This document shows, in pieces, positions 34,771 through 44,200 of a DNA stretch of 64,000 nt. This DNA is from Massilia antarctica (GTDB lineage Bacteria; Pseudomonadota; Gammaproteobacteria; Burkholderiales; Burkholderiaceae_D): the NCBI RefSeq assembly GCF_015689335.1, contig NZ_CP065053.1, positions 1,674,001 to 1,738,000 on the forward strand. Reading direction: 5' to 3'. The notes under the pieces are model-generated. The model was not told where the DNA came from. It worked only from the letters and a program-made list of their open reading frames with translations, and did no database searches. The position numbers and the translations under genes are program-made. Each line of letters opens with the position of its first letter. Position 1 is the first letter of the stretch.

Positions 34771-37520
34771 CAATAGTCCGATCCTCCCGTGGTGGTGATG
34801 ACGGCATACGGCGGCGGCACGGTCCACAAGCCGGCGCCCGGGGAGGTGGAGATGCGTTCGTTGCCATCGAGGGCGTCGCGGGTGCGGGTGCGGTAGTACA
34901 CCCGCGTGAGGTGGCCGCCGCTCTGCAAGGTGGTCCACTGGGCCGCGTTCGGCGTCCAGGTATCGGAGCATTCCGGCGAGGCCGGCGTGGCGGTGTTCAG
35001 GTCGACCACGCGCCAGCCGCTGTTGATGGTCGAGGCCGGCGAGAAGGCTGGATCGGTCGACGCTTCGACGATGTACTTGGCATTGCAGATCGCCGTGCCG
35101 CTGACGGGACGCGCGCCGGTGCCGGTAAAGCGGAAGCGCGGGCCGGTCCAGACCTGGAAGGTCGGTGCGGGGCCGCCCAGCTTGAGGAAGTCGGTTTCGC
35201 GGTGCGAAATGCCGTCCACCACCAGATCGTCGGCGGGATCGTTATCGTTCATGTCGATCACGGCATCGCCGCCGTTCTCGCCGCTGGGACAGATCGCCGC
35301 ATCGGCCGTGCCGGGGTCGCCGTCGATACAGGCCGACGGCATGGCGAAGATGCCGCCCTTGGCAAACCCGGCCAGCACCTTGTTGGTCGTGTGGTTGCCG
35401 TTGTGCGCGAAGGCCGGCGGCCCGCCCGGCAAGCCGGACGTGGCCCATTGCTCGACCATTTCGAGCTCCAGGTCGTGCAGCACGTTATAGATGCCGCGGT
35501 CGCCGTCTCCGGGCGAACCGGCAAAGCCGGCATTCTTGAGCGCCCGCGTGAAGCGGACAAAATACTGCGGGTGGCCGGATGGCCTGCACTTGCTTCGCAT
35601 GCCCTCGCGCACTTGCCACAGGATCGCCGAGCCGATCTGCATGTCGGCGTAGTCGATGCTCGACAGGTCCCGGTGTTCAGGGAAATGGTCGCCCGGAATG
35701 GCGGGATTGAAGGGCGTCGTGACTTCATGCAGGCGCGGCAGGCTGCCGCCCTCGCTGTGGCCGCGGCTGCCTTGGCAGTTATTGCTGGCATTGACGCCGC
35801 CCAGATTCTTGGCGGCCCAGCCGGCGGTGCAGTTGGTGTTATCGAAGTGGTCGGCCCAGGCGTCGGCCAGATCGTGCATCTTGCTCATGCCGACCGGAAT
35901 GGCGCACGGCGCCATGCCACACCAGTTGGCGGGGCGAGCGTCAGTGAAACGTTGCACGGCGTTGTGCGCCAGCTCGTGGCCGACGACCGTGTTGTCGTGG
36001 GCAAAGTTCATGAAGTTGGTGGTGCTGGTGGTGCCGTCCGAGTAATTGGGGCAGGCTGCGTCGAAGTACCCCTGGCAAGCCCCGAAGTTCATGCTGGACC
36101 AGGCATTGCAGCCGGCCGAGGCCGACTCGATGCGCGGATTCCATGGGCTGGTCGGAAACGGCGTGTAGATTCCGTGCGCAAGGGACTGCTTCCAGTTCAC
36201 ATGGAACACCCCGAAGTAATTCACCTGCTGGAACCTGGGATTGGCGCCGCTGGCGCAGACCGCGCTGGCGCCGTTGTTGATCGGCGCCTGGTTGAAGTTG
36301 GCCAGGGTTGCGCTGCTGCCGCCCAGGGTGCTCGATATCGACACGTCCTCGGCATCGAAACCGTCGCCCTGGTGGTCCACGCGCGAGACCACGCCGGCCA
36401 GCTTGAGCGTGTACTGGCCGCCGACTGCGGGGTCGACCGTGAAGCTGCGCACTTGCGTGGCCCCGGTGCCGGGATCGCGCCGCCACACATTGCCCGTGGC
36501 GGTGACGTCGGAGACGAGCGGGCGCATCTTCAAGATGGTGCCTGTCGCGGCATCGGACCAGACCCTGAACGGCACCGGCCGGCCAAAGCTGATGGCTTCG
36601 ACCACCATGCGCCAGGCGTAGCGCAGGGAAACACCGCCGGCGCTGTCGTTACCATAAGGCAGCAGCACCAGGGATGGGCCGTCGAGCACGCGCTTGCCGT
36701 CGACACTGTCGATGCCCCGCACTTTGCTCAAGGCGGCATACGCGCGCAGGTCGGCGCCGTCGGCGCTTTGCGGGCGCAGGTTGGCGATCGAATAGCGGTG
36801 GATCAGCGAGCCTCGCACGCTGGTGACGCCCTGGCCTTCCCAGCGCGAGGCCAGCAGCAGGGTGTGCTCGATCGGCACGTCGCCGTCGACCTGCATGAAG
36901 GGATAGATGATTTCCTGGCGTTCGATATCGGCCTTGTACTGGGCGTATGTCAGGCCGCGCGCGATCAACAGGTTGCGCTCGACATCGTCGGTGGGGGCGC
37001 GCTTGCCGAGGAAGGCGTCGACCATGTCCAGGGTGCGCGGGCGCGTGGCTTTTTCATTGCCCTGGTATTCAAGGGCAAGCAGCTGGGCAACGCCGTCGAG
37101 CTGTGGCCGCGTCTGCGGCAGGCCGGCTTCCGGAGCGCGCCGCAGACGCCGCATGCCGCCGTCGAAATGCAGCGCGCTCAGCAGCGGCACGATCACCTTA
37201 TCGGCCACCTCGGCGCCCGACAGGGTGACCACTTCGGTGGGCGGCACGCGCATGAACACGTGGCCCATGTCCTGGTTGGGCAAGGATACCTGCGCGCCCT
37301 TGGGCAAGGCGCGCAAATCCACCGCCGGCGCGCGGCCGGGCTTGATGTTCGGGGTCTCGATCGATGGGAACACGACTTCCGACGGGCCGGGACCCGTGGC
37401 CACCAGCCGGGTGTCCGGGGCAGCCGCCGCCAGGAGGGGGCAACTGCCTGCCAGCAGCGCGATTGCGGCGAGCAGTGGGCGCAGCGGAAAGCGGCGCGGG
37501 AGCGAGCGTAGAGAGTCCAT
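34770..37520 (-). CDS. Secreted M36 (fungalysin-like) zinc metallopeptidase
   Basis: A 916-residue secreted protease. The start has AAGGATG upstream. Residues 1-34 are a signal peptide (LLAAAAP). A long propeptide of roughly 300-400 residues follows. The active site H515-E516-L-A-H519 lies in TVVGHELAHNAV, after a NFAHDNT-like segment, as in the M36 family. The C-terminal part contains a beta-domain with WTTLQSGGHLTRVYYRTRTR. It probably matures by propeptide cleavage and degrades extracellular protein. The gene overlaps the propeller-like gene downstream. Confidence 0.9.
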   Translation of the reverse strand: MDSLRSLPRRFPLRPLLAAIALLAGSCPLLAAAAPDTRLVATGPGPSEVVFPSIETPNIKPGRAPAVDLRALPKGAQVSLPNQDMGHVFMRVPPTEVVTLSGAEVADKVIVPLLSALHFDGGMRRLRRAPEAGLPQTRPQLDGVAQLLALEYQGNEKATRPRTLDMVDAFLGKRAPTDDVERNLLIARGLTYAQYKADIERQEIIYPFMQVDGDVPIEHTLLLASRWEGQGVTSVRGSLIHRYSIANLRPQSADGADLRAYAALSKVRGIDSVDGKRVLDGPSLVLLPYGNDSAGGVSLRYAWRMVVEAISFGRPVPFRVWSDAATGTILKMRPLVSDVTATGNVWRRDPGTGATQVRSFTVDPAVGGQYTLKLAGVVSRVDHQGDGFDAEDVSISSTLGGSSATLANFNQAPINNGASAVCASGANPRFQQVNYFGVFHVNWKQSLAHGIYTPFPTSPWNPRIESASAGCNAWSSMNFGACQGYFDAACPNYSDGTTSTTNFMNFAHDNTVVGHELAHNAVQRFTDARPANWCGMAPCAIPVGMSKMHDLADAWADHFDNTNCTAGWAAKNLGGVNASNNCQGSRGHSEGGSLPRLHEVTTPFNPAIPGDHFPEHRDLSSIDYADMQIGSAILWQVREGMRSKCRPSGHPQYFVRFTRALKNAGFAGSPGDGDRGIYNVLHDLELEMVEQWATSGLPGGPPAFAHNGNHTTNKVLAGFAKGGIFAMPSACIDGDPGTADAAICPSGENGGDAVIDMNDNDPADDLVVDGISHRETDFLKLGGPAPTFQVWTGPRFRFTGTGARPVSGTAICNAKYIVEASTDPAFSPASTINSGWRVVDLNTATPASPECSDTWTPNAAQWTTLQSGGHLTRVYYRTRTRDALDGNERISTSPGAGLWTVPPPYAVITTTGGSDY

Positions 37521-37857
37521 GTTGCATCCTTCCACAGAACCAAAGAACGATTGACCAAAATCAGTATAGGTAGTGTATTTACAGACAATCTCACCGATTG
37601 TCACAGTGGTGAAAATGGTAAAAAGGTATCCGGCCGGCGCGGCGCACCCGGCAGAGATACCGGAACCGGCATCACTTTCGAACTGGCCACCTATGTGGCG
37701 GAAAAAATCAGCCGATTGTCATTCTCGGCAAATAGTCAGCGGGCGGATCGCTGGCCGGTCGACACCGTCCGGACGCGCGCGCCCGGATGCCTTGATCTCC
37801 CGGCGCCATCGACGCGCCGCGTCCGTGCGTCAGGTGCTCAGGTCGGTATCGACCCAG

Positions 37858-38010
37858 TCATCCCCTGGCGCCAGCGCCCACGTGGAGTGCGTGGCGGCGT
37901 TCGTGAACGGTGCCGCCATGCGTGACGGTGTCGAAACCCGCGGGCACGGTGGCGCGACCCAGCTGGGCACTTCTGACCGCGTTATGGGCACAGTAGAATT
38001 TGTACTCCAT
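37858..38010 (-). CDS. Possible small protein, perhaps frameshifted
   Basis: A 50-codon frame from an ATG with GAGGTGATCTAC before it encodes MEYKFYCAHNAVRSAQLGRA and THGGTVHERRH. An overlapping frame (37919 to 37830) encodes AATHSTWALAPGDDWVDTDL, which looks protein-like and would continue a compact protein. The two frames together could be one roughly 60-residue gene broken by a frameshift. No family is recognised, and chance remains possible. Confidence 0.3.
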   Translation of the reverse strand: MEYKFYCAHNAVRSAQLGRATVPAGFDTVTHGGTVHERRHALHVGAGARG

Positions 38011-38192
38011 GTAGATCACCTCGCTGGCTGGGCGCAATCAGGCGCCGGCTGAGAAATCAGCGGCATTGCCATCCCAGGCAGGCAGAAAGTCAAACAGCAT
38101 CGCCTTGATGACGTCATTGGAAATCTGGCTGGCATCGAGTCCCGGCACCCGCTGGCTGCCGACCTGCCGCCGCAGCCATGTCACTCCAGCAG

Positions 38193-38537
38193 CTAATCCG
38201 GGAGGCCCTCGAACCATGCCAACACGGCGTCTTTTTCCTTGAAGACCCGCGAGATAGCGACGCTGGACCGCTTTCTTCGACGAGACTGCACCCACAAGAC
38301 CGCGCCGTAGTTGCGATTAAATACCTTCTTGAAGCACTCGATGTCGCTGCGAGCAATGATCCGGGTGGTCAAAGTGCGGCGCAGGATGAGGGCATGCGGC
38401 GTCAATGTCAGCCGAAAGCGCAGCGCGGCCGTCACCAGCCATACGCCCCAGCACAAAGATAGAAAAGGAAACAAGGCTTTAAAGACGATATCGCCCTGAG
38501 GAAAGGTGCTCCACCGCGTGCTCAGGATCAAGGCCAT
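38193..38537 (-). CDS. Small membrane protein with a bPH-like domain
   Basis: A 114-residue protein. Two N-terminal hydrophobic stretches (about 18-42) are followed by TLTPHALILRRTLTTRIIARSDIECFKK, the strand-turn-strand-helix pattern of bacterial pleckstrin homology-like proteins (YdbS/YdbT family). The C-terminal part (RRKRSSVAISRVFKEKDAVLAWF) completes the domain. The role is unknown. The 670-base spacer on its downstream side holds one weak small frame, and no other gene was seen there. Confidence 0.65.
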   Translation of the reverse strand: MALILSTRWSTFPQGDIVFKALFPFLSLCWGVWLVTAALRFRLTLTPHALILRRTLTTRIIARSDIECFKKVFNRNYGAVLWVQSRRRKRSSVAISRVFKEKDAVLAWFEGLPD

Positions 38538-38710
38538 CGTGCCAAGCGTCAGAGTGGAGCCAAAGACGACATACCGGATCCGTGTGCCGGGATGTTCATC
38601 CTAGTGCATGGTGAGCGGTGGTGCGTAGAGTGATCGGAGGAGGGCAATCTTGCTTCTTTTCCCGCATGTGGCTGGGTCAGGAAACAGGAGATTACCGAGG
38701 CTATTTTAGC

Positions 38711-38848
38711 AGTTGCCGGGAGTGTCACGACGCGACCAGCTTACGCAACTACCCCAGCAGCACCGTGGGCAGCCGGGGTGCTTGCGTGGCGCCGGCCCGG
38801 GTACAGTTTTCCGGCTCCAGCCCGGCGATGCGCGGCGCCACCGCATTG
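38711..38848 (-). pseudogene. Decayed fragment of norD (internal deletion)
   Basis: 38732-38773 matches 45368-45409 (norD 3' end, encoding LLPTVLLGWLRKL) at 40 of 42 bases. 38788-38848 matches 45667-45727 (encoding ALRIAGLEPENYTRAGA) at about 55 of 61. The roughly 255 bases that separate these in intact norD are missing. Weaker similarity extends back to 38711. It cannot encode a working protein. It lies in the same orientation as the intact gene 6.6 kb away. Confidence 0.85.
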
Positions 38849-38878
38849 GCGCAGGGATATGAGCCGGCACGGCCGATG

Positions 38879-39793
38879 CTATGGGCTTGTCGGCGGCTGC
38901 CCGATAAAGTCGATGAATGCCCGCAGCGGTGCCGGCAGGTGGCGCCGGCCCGCGTAGTATAAAAACGGGCCGGGGAAACTCAGCCACCACTCCTGCAGCA
39001 CCGGCTCCAACTGGCCCGACGCCATGTAGGGCGCCAGCCACTCTTCAAACAAATACACCAGTCCATGTCCCGCCACGGCGGCGTGGACCGCCAGGTCGGC
39101 CACGGTGGGCGTGACGATCAGGGGTCCGCCGGGATCGACGGTCACTGTCTGGCCGTCGCGCTCGAACTCCCATGGATACACCAGGCCACTGAGGAACTTG
39201 CCGCGCAGGCAGGCATGCTGCAACAGGTCGCGCGGGTGTTGCGGCACCCCGCGCCGCGCCAGGTAGGCCGGCGCGGCGGCCAGCGCGAAGCGCTCGGTAC
39301 GCGGTCCGATCGGCACCGCGATCATGTCCTGCTCCAGGCGCTCGCCATACCGGATGCCGGCGTCGCAAGCGCTGGCGACAAGGTCGACAAAATTGTTGTC
39401 GACGACGATATCGAGCCGGATGTCCGGGTAGCTGGCGAGAAACCGGTCCACGATCGGCTGCAGGAAAAAGCGCGCGGCGCTCACCGGCACGTTCAGGCGC
39501 AAAGTGCCACGGGGACTGTCGCGCAGCACATTGAGCACGTCGAGTGCATTGGCAACGTCGTCGAGCGCGGGCCGCAGCCGGCCCAGCAGCAATGCCCCGG
39601 CCTCGGTCGGCGCCACGCTGCGGGTGGTGCGCTCCAGCAAGCGGATGCCGAGTTGCTTTTCCAACCGCCGCACCGCCTGGCTCAGGGTCGATGCGGACTG
39701 TCCACTCACGCGCGCGGCCTGGCGAAAACCGCGCTGTTCGGCCACCAGCGCAAACGTCGATAAATCGGCCATGGAATGCAGCTCGGTGCTCAT
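38879..39793 (-). CDS. LysR family transcriptional regulator
   Basis: A 304-residue LysR protein. The start at MSTELHSMADLSTFALVAEQ gives the usual HTH spacing (RGFRQAARVSGQSASTLSQA, then RRLEKQLGIRLLERTTRSV). The substrate-binding domain fills the rest, ending in RAFIDFIGQP. It is divergent from an aldo/keto reductase gene across 161 bases containing an LTTR-box-like palindrome, so it probably activates that gene in response to the reductase's substrate. It belongs to the single-copy type common in Burkholderiales next to oxidoreductases. Confidence 0.95.
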   Translation of the reverse strand: MSTELHSMADLSTFALVAEQRGFRQAARVSGQSASTLSQAVRRLEKQLGIRLLERTTRSVAPTEAGALLLGRLRPALDDVANALDVLNVLRDSPRGTLRLNVPVSAARFFLQPIVDRFLASYPDIRLDIVVDNNFVDLVASACDAGIRYGERLEQDMIAVPIGPRTERFALAAAPAYLARRGVPQHPRDLLQHACLRGKFLSGLVYPWEFERDGQTVTVDPGGPLIVTPTVADLAVHAAVAGHGLVYLFEEWLAPYMASGQLEPVLQEWWLSFPGPFLYYAGRRHLPAPLRAFIDFIGQPPTSP

Positions 39794-39810
39794 GATGATG
39801 TGATCCTCAT

Positions 39811-39828
39811 TGTGCGTAATTACGTACA
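39811..39828 (+). promoter_or_regulatory. LTTR-box-like palindrome between lysR and the aldo/keto reductase gene
   Basis: TGTGCGTAATTACGTACA is an 18-base palindrome with a single mismatched pair, centred on AATT, and contains a T-N11-A core. It lies 17 bases from the LysR start, in the divergent spacer, the normal position for a LysR autoregulatory and activation site. Confidence 0.6.
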
Positions 39829-39954
39829 GGCTGTGTGCCATTACCCCGATTATCACATGCAATCTTCGGCGCTAGACTGTGCACATGCCTGTCAGCCGCC
39901 GCCGATACATGCGACCTGCACAGTCATCCGTCCACCACCATCCAAGGAATCCTC

Positions 39955-40821
39955 GTGAACACTTACTCACCATCCAGCGACCAATTCACCCCGGCGCACT
40001 GCGACCTGCACTTCAACCGCGTCGGTTACGGCGCCATGCAACTGGCGGGACCGCATGTCTGGGGCCCGCCAAAGGATCATGCCGCCGCCGTGGCCGTGCT
40101 GCGCGAGGCGATTGCATTGGGGATCAACCATATCGACACGGCCGATTTTTACGGCCCGCATGTCACCAACGCGCTGATTCGCGAGGCGCTGCATCCGTAT
40201 CGCGACGGCTTGACGATCGTGACCAAGGTCGGCTTTGTGCGCGGGGCCGACCAGTCGTGGATGCCGGCGGCGGCACCGCAGCAGCTGCGCGACGCCGTGC
40301 ACAGCAATCTGCGCAAGCTGGAGCTGGAAGCGCTCGACGTGGTCAATTTCCGCGCACCGGGGCTCGATGGCGCGGATGGATCGTCGATCGGCGAAGCGCT
40401 GGCGGTACTGGCGGAGCTGAAAAAAGAAGGGCTGGTGCGGCATATCGGCCTGAGTAACGTCGACGCGCGGCAGGTGGCCGAGGCGCAGCGGATTACGCCG
40501 ATCGTGTGCGTCCAGAATCACTACAACTTGGTCCATCGCGGCGACGATGCGCTGATCGACGCGCTCGCCGCGCAAGCGATCGCCTATGTGCCGTTTTTCC
40601 CGCTGGGCGGCTTCACACCGCTGCAGTCAAGCACGTTGAACGAGGTGGCGGCGGCGCTGCGGGCCAGTCCGATGCAGGTGGCGCTGGCCTGGCTGCTTCA
40701 GCGCGCGCCGAATGTGCTGGTGATACCTGGCACGTCGTCGGTGGCGCATCTGCGCCAGAACGTGGCGGCGGGCGGGCTGGCGCTCGATGCAGCGGCACTG
40801 GCGGCGCTCAACGCACTGTAA
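39955..40821 (+). CDS. Aldo/keto reductase family oxidoreductase
   Basis: A 288-residue NADPH-dependent reductase. It starts with GTG after AAGGAAT, giving VNTYSPSSDQ; the earlier open frame is not coding-like. The catalytic Asp-Tyr-Lys are in INHIDTADFYG and VTKVGF. GLSNVD and NVLVIPGTSS mark the NADPH-binding site. The usual His of the catalytic tetrad appears changed (VVNFRAPG), as in many members of this subgroup. It reduces carbonyls, but the substrate is not known. It is divergent from a LysR gene likely to control it. Confidence 0.93.
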   Translation: MNTYSPSSDQFTPAHCDLHFNRVGYGAMQLAGPHVWGPPKDHAAAVAVLREAIALGINHIDTADFYGPHVTNALIREALHPYRDGLTIVTKVGFVRGADQSWMPAAAPQQLRDAVHSNLRKLELEALDVVNFRAPGLDGADGSSIGEALAVLAELKKEGLVRHIGLSNVDARQVAEAQRITPIVCVQNHYNLVHRGDDALIDALAAQAIAYVPFFPLGGFTPLQSSTLNEVAAALRASPMQVALAWLLQRAPNVLVIPGTSSVAHLRQNVAAGGLALDAAALAALNAL

Positions 40822-40834
40822 GGGCGCGATTCTG

Positions 40835-40948
40835 CTACCTGCCTTCTGTTTTGGCGGACGGTGGATCCAGCCATGTCGTTATGCCATAGCACATGAACGC
40901 CATCCCCATCAGTACCAATCCGATCATGGCGGCCATGGCGGCCGCCAC
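40835..40948 (-). CDS. Possible 37-residue small membrane protein
   Basis: A frame with an ATG at 40936 (33 residues) or an in-frame GTG at 40948 (37 residues) encodes AAAMAAMIGLVLMGMAFMCY followed by GITTWLDPPSAKTEGR. A single membrane helix is followed by a polar tail. The reading frame is closed just upstream of the GTG region by a stop. No clear ribosome site. It is convergent with the aldo/keto reductase gene. Confidence 0.3.
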   Translation of the reverse strand: MAAAMAAMIGLVLMGMAFMCYGITTWLDPPSAKTEGR

Positions 40949-41280
40949 ATTTCCGAACCCCGGGTGGCCCTTGTGCAACTGGAGAGCTGCCGCTGACGCA
41001 AATAATTCTTTCGATAATCATTAATCCATTTCGATAAAACAGCAAGCCTTTGCGCGACAAGCGCAGGCTGCCATATCAATCGCAACGGTCCGTGTGACAT
41101 GGTTGCCACGCCTGGCGCGCGGCATGGCGTCGGCAGCGCTGCTTCACAAACTATGCGTCGCGCATGCGCCGGTGGGCGACGATACAACGGTTGCGGGAAT
41201 TCGCTCAGCCATGCCTGGGCCGATGCCGGTTTTTTGCGTACGATGGACTCATTCAGGCCGGAAACATGAGGGGATTTCGC

Positions 41281-44200
41281 ATGGGGCAGACCGAGAGAAG
41301 CACCCGGGGCACCGACGTCACTGCCGTACCGCAGCGTGCTGCCGCCACCCCGGCCGATGAGTTCATCGACCTGCGGCGGCAAGCCGCCGAGCAGCGCGAT
41401 CTCGCCGACCTTGCCAACCGCAGCCCACGCCTTGCCGGACAGCGGGAAGTGCAGACGCGCGTTGCGCAGAGCGCGCGCAGCACCGGCGCGTCCGTGCCGC
41501 CGGTGGCGCAGCGCGTAGCCGGCGCGGACAGGGGGGATGCGTCGCCTGAGCCGGCATTTGTATCCTCCGTAGAAAGCGACGGTACGCAGTTGCCGCGCCG
41601 CCTGCGGGTGGGAATCGAAAGACTGGCTGGTCTTGGCATGCATGGCGTACGGGTCTACCGGAACTCGGCCCGGCCGGCGCAGTTGCAAGCGCGCGCGTTT
41701 GCCCAGGGCGACGACATTCATCTTGCGCCGGGAGAGGAACAACTGCTCCCCCACGAAACCTGGCATCTGGTGCAGCAGAGGCAAGGCCGGGTCGGGGTCA
41801 CGATGCGTGCGGCCGGGCATGCGATCAACGACGATGCCGGGCTGGAACGGGAAGCCGATGCCATGGGCGCGCTGGCCTTGTCGTCCGGCGTCGGCGACAG
41901 CGCGAACGAGGCGTCGACCAGTGCGGCGCGTCCTGATCCGGACGATGGTCGGGCGTTCCCTGGCGGCACGCATAGCGCTGCGGCAAACCCGCACGGCGCG
42001 GTCGCGCAGCGTACGCCGGACGCCGCCATCGCATCGCTCCCGGCGCACGCCCCCGAAAAGCAACAACTGGAACAGATCCTGGCGAATACGAGGCGCCTGT
42101 CCAGCACCTATTACGCCGTTACTGCCGGCAGTCCCGCGTTCCACACCCTGAGAGGCGAAATCCGGCTGGCGGTTGCCAAGGTCGACAGGATTCATGCATC
42201 CTTCGCCAACACCTGGAATACTGGCCTGAAACGCACCGCGGTTGAGTACATCCCGTCTGAGGAGCCCGATTATCAACAGCGTGCGGCAAAGCCGGAGCCC
42301 ACCGCAGACGGGCTGCCGGGTTACCTGACGCAGTGGCAGCGCAAGATGCATAGCGATAAGAGCATGACGGCCGACAAGAAGTTCGCTTCGGTCCTGCCGA
42401 TGATCCTGAGCGAACCCGAACTGCCGCCCGCGCTGCACGTGGCATTGAAGCTGTTGTTCACCCATACCTCCAATTTCGTGCCCGTCGAGATGCAGGGGCG
42501 TGATATACGAAGCGTCGAGCATGGCCAGTACAGCAGAACGAGCATGACCCCGGTGCGTAGCGGCAACTCGACACACCTGCGCAACGATGGCGCAATGGCG
42601 TATGCAGAGAACGACGAGCAGATCCCCGCCGGACGAACCTTTCAGGTCACCAATCAGCCCTTGCATGCCGCCCTGGTGCGCGCCGCGAAGCTGTCGTCCA
42701 ATATCGAGGCGATGACGCACTACGGCGATACGGATAGAGCGCGGCTCGCCTATTCGGAATACACCAGCAGCGCGGGCAGCCACACCGGCTCCCTGGGCCT
42801 GATTCCGAATATGCACCGAACGCTCGAGGTTGGCGGCTATCTGGAAAGCGACCCGGAGCGCAAGGCATTTGGCGGCAAAGGGCATGACGAATGGAAACCG
42901 ACGCCACTTCCCGCGAACGATTGGCGCCCGGTCGTTTCAGCTGAAAGACTACAGCCCAATACGGACCAGAACTACCATGACTTCCTGCTCGCCGACAGGG
43001 CCGAGCTGGTGTTCGAGACCGCCGCCGCGATCAGGCAACTGTATGCCGATGCGGACATCCATCTGAGCGTGCTCCCGATACAGTCGTCGTCGCACGCCAG
43101 CCTGATTCTCGACCTGCGCTATCCGGACGACTACCCGGAAGACAGGAAGCTGAGCGAGGCGCAGTGGCGCGAGCTGCTGCTCGCCAAGTTCAACGCGGCC
43201 GCCGCCGAGGCGAAGCTGCTCACGCGGATCACCCATCGCGCCAGTTTCGGCTTTCCCTATCCAACCGCGTCGTCCGTCGGCGGTCCGGTGCGCATTTGGC
43301 CCGGCCTGGCCCCCAAAGACGTGTTCAAGCGGATCGTCGTCGACACGCTTCTCAGCCTGAACGATGTGAAGAAGGTGGCCGCAACCGCGAAAGCCAAGGC
43401 CAAGACCCTGAAGCGGCCATTTGCGGCGACACGCATGCCTGAAGCTGCAACGTCCAGTGCCAGCGGCACAGGGGGCGCGCGGGGCGAGGCCATCCTGCAC
43501 ATCGAGGCCTTGAAGACGGCCGTGCGCTACGCACAGGACACGATGAGCACGGCGCACTCGGCCTTGGGGCCGGCGCGGCTGGTGGAGTGGGTGCGTGTCA
43601 GGCTGCGCAAGAATCTGCTCAAGGCCGACTATTGCCTGAAGGGCCATGCGCCCGGCATGCCTGCCGACCATGACTACGTCCAGATCGCCGGGATTATCGA
43701 AAACCTGATGGAATACAGTTACTTGCTGGAGGCCATGCTGCACGAACCGGTGCAACAGGAAGACGTTTACCCGCGCTACCTTCAGGAAACACTGCAGCTG
43801 AACCAGCGCGCCATGCACCAGGCGACGTTTTATCTGGACAGCGGCATGCAGGCGCTGGTGTGCGCCCACCTCGTCGCGCGGGCATGGCTGGAGAAGCTGG
43901 CGAGCCAGGACAAGGCCAAGGTGTTCAACGGTGACAGCCTGCAAACGGTCGACCTGAACAGCTACTTCGAGTACGCGAGTATTGACAAGAAAAATTTGCG
44001 AATGAATGCGATGAATCGAGGTAGCGACGGAAGCTATGTCCCTGAGCATGCGCTATTAAAGCAATTGGAAACGAGAACCCCGGGCATCGTGTCCGCCGAT
44101 CTGAATCCCGTCCTGAACAAGGCCAGTTCGGGGGAAACGCAAGCATCGCCGGGAGCCGTCTTCGGCCAGCTCGCCGGCAAGCAGGGGGCAAAGAATTCGA

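Noticed and set aside
34290..37511. 1073-codon frame opposite the M36 protease and propeller genes
   Set aside because: Same artefact: Arg/Ala/Gly-rich throughout, crosses two real coupled genes and starts inside the propeller gene.
40924..42885. 653-codon frame opposite the DUF4157 gene
   Set aside because: The plus strand has an HExxH domain and a good ribosome site; the minus frame has no recognisable segment and ends in an intergenic region.
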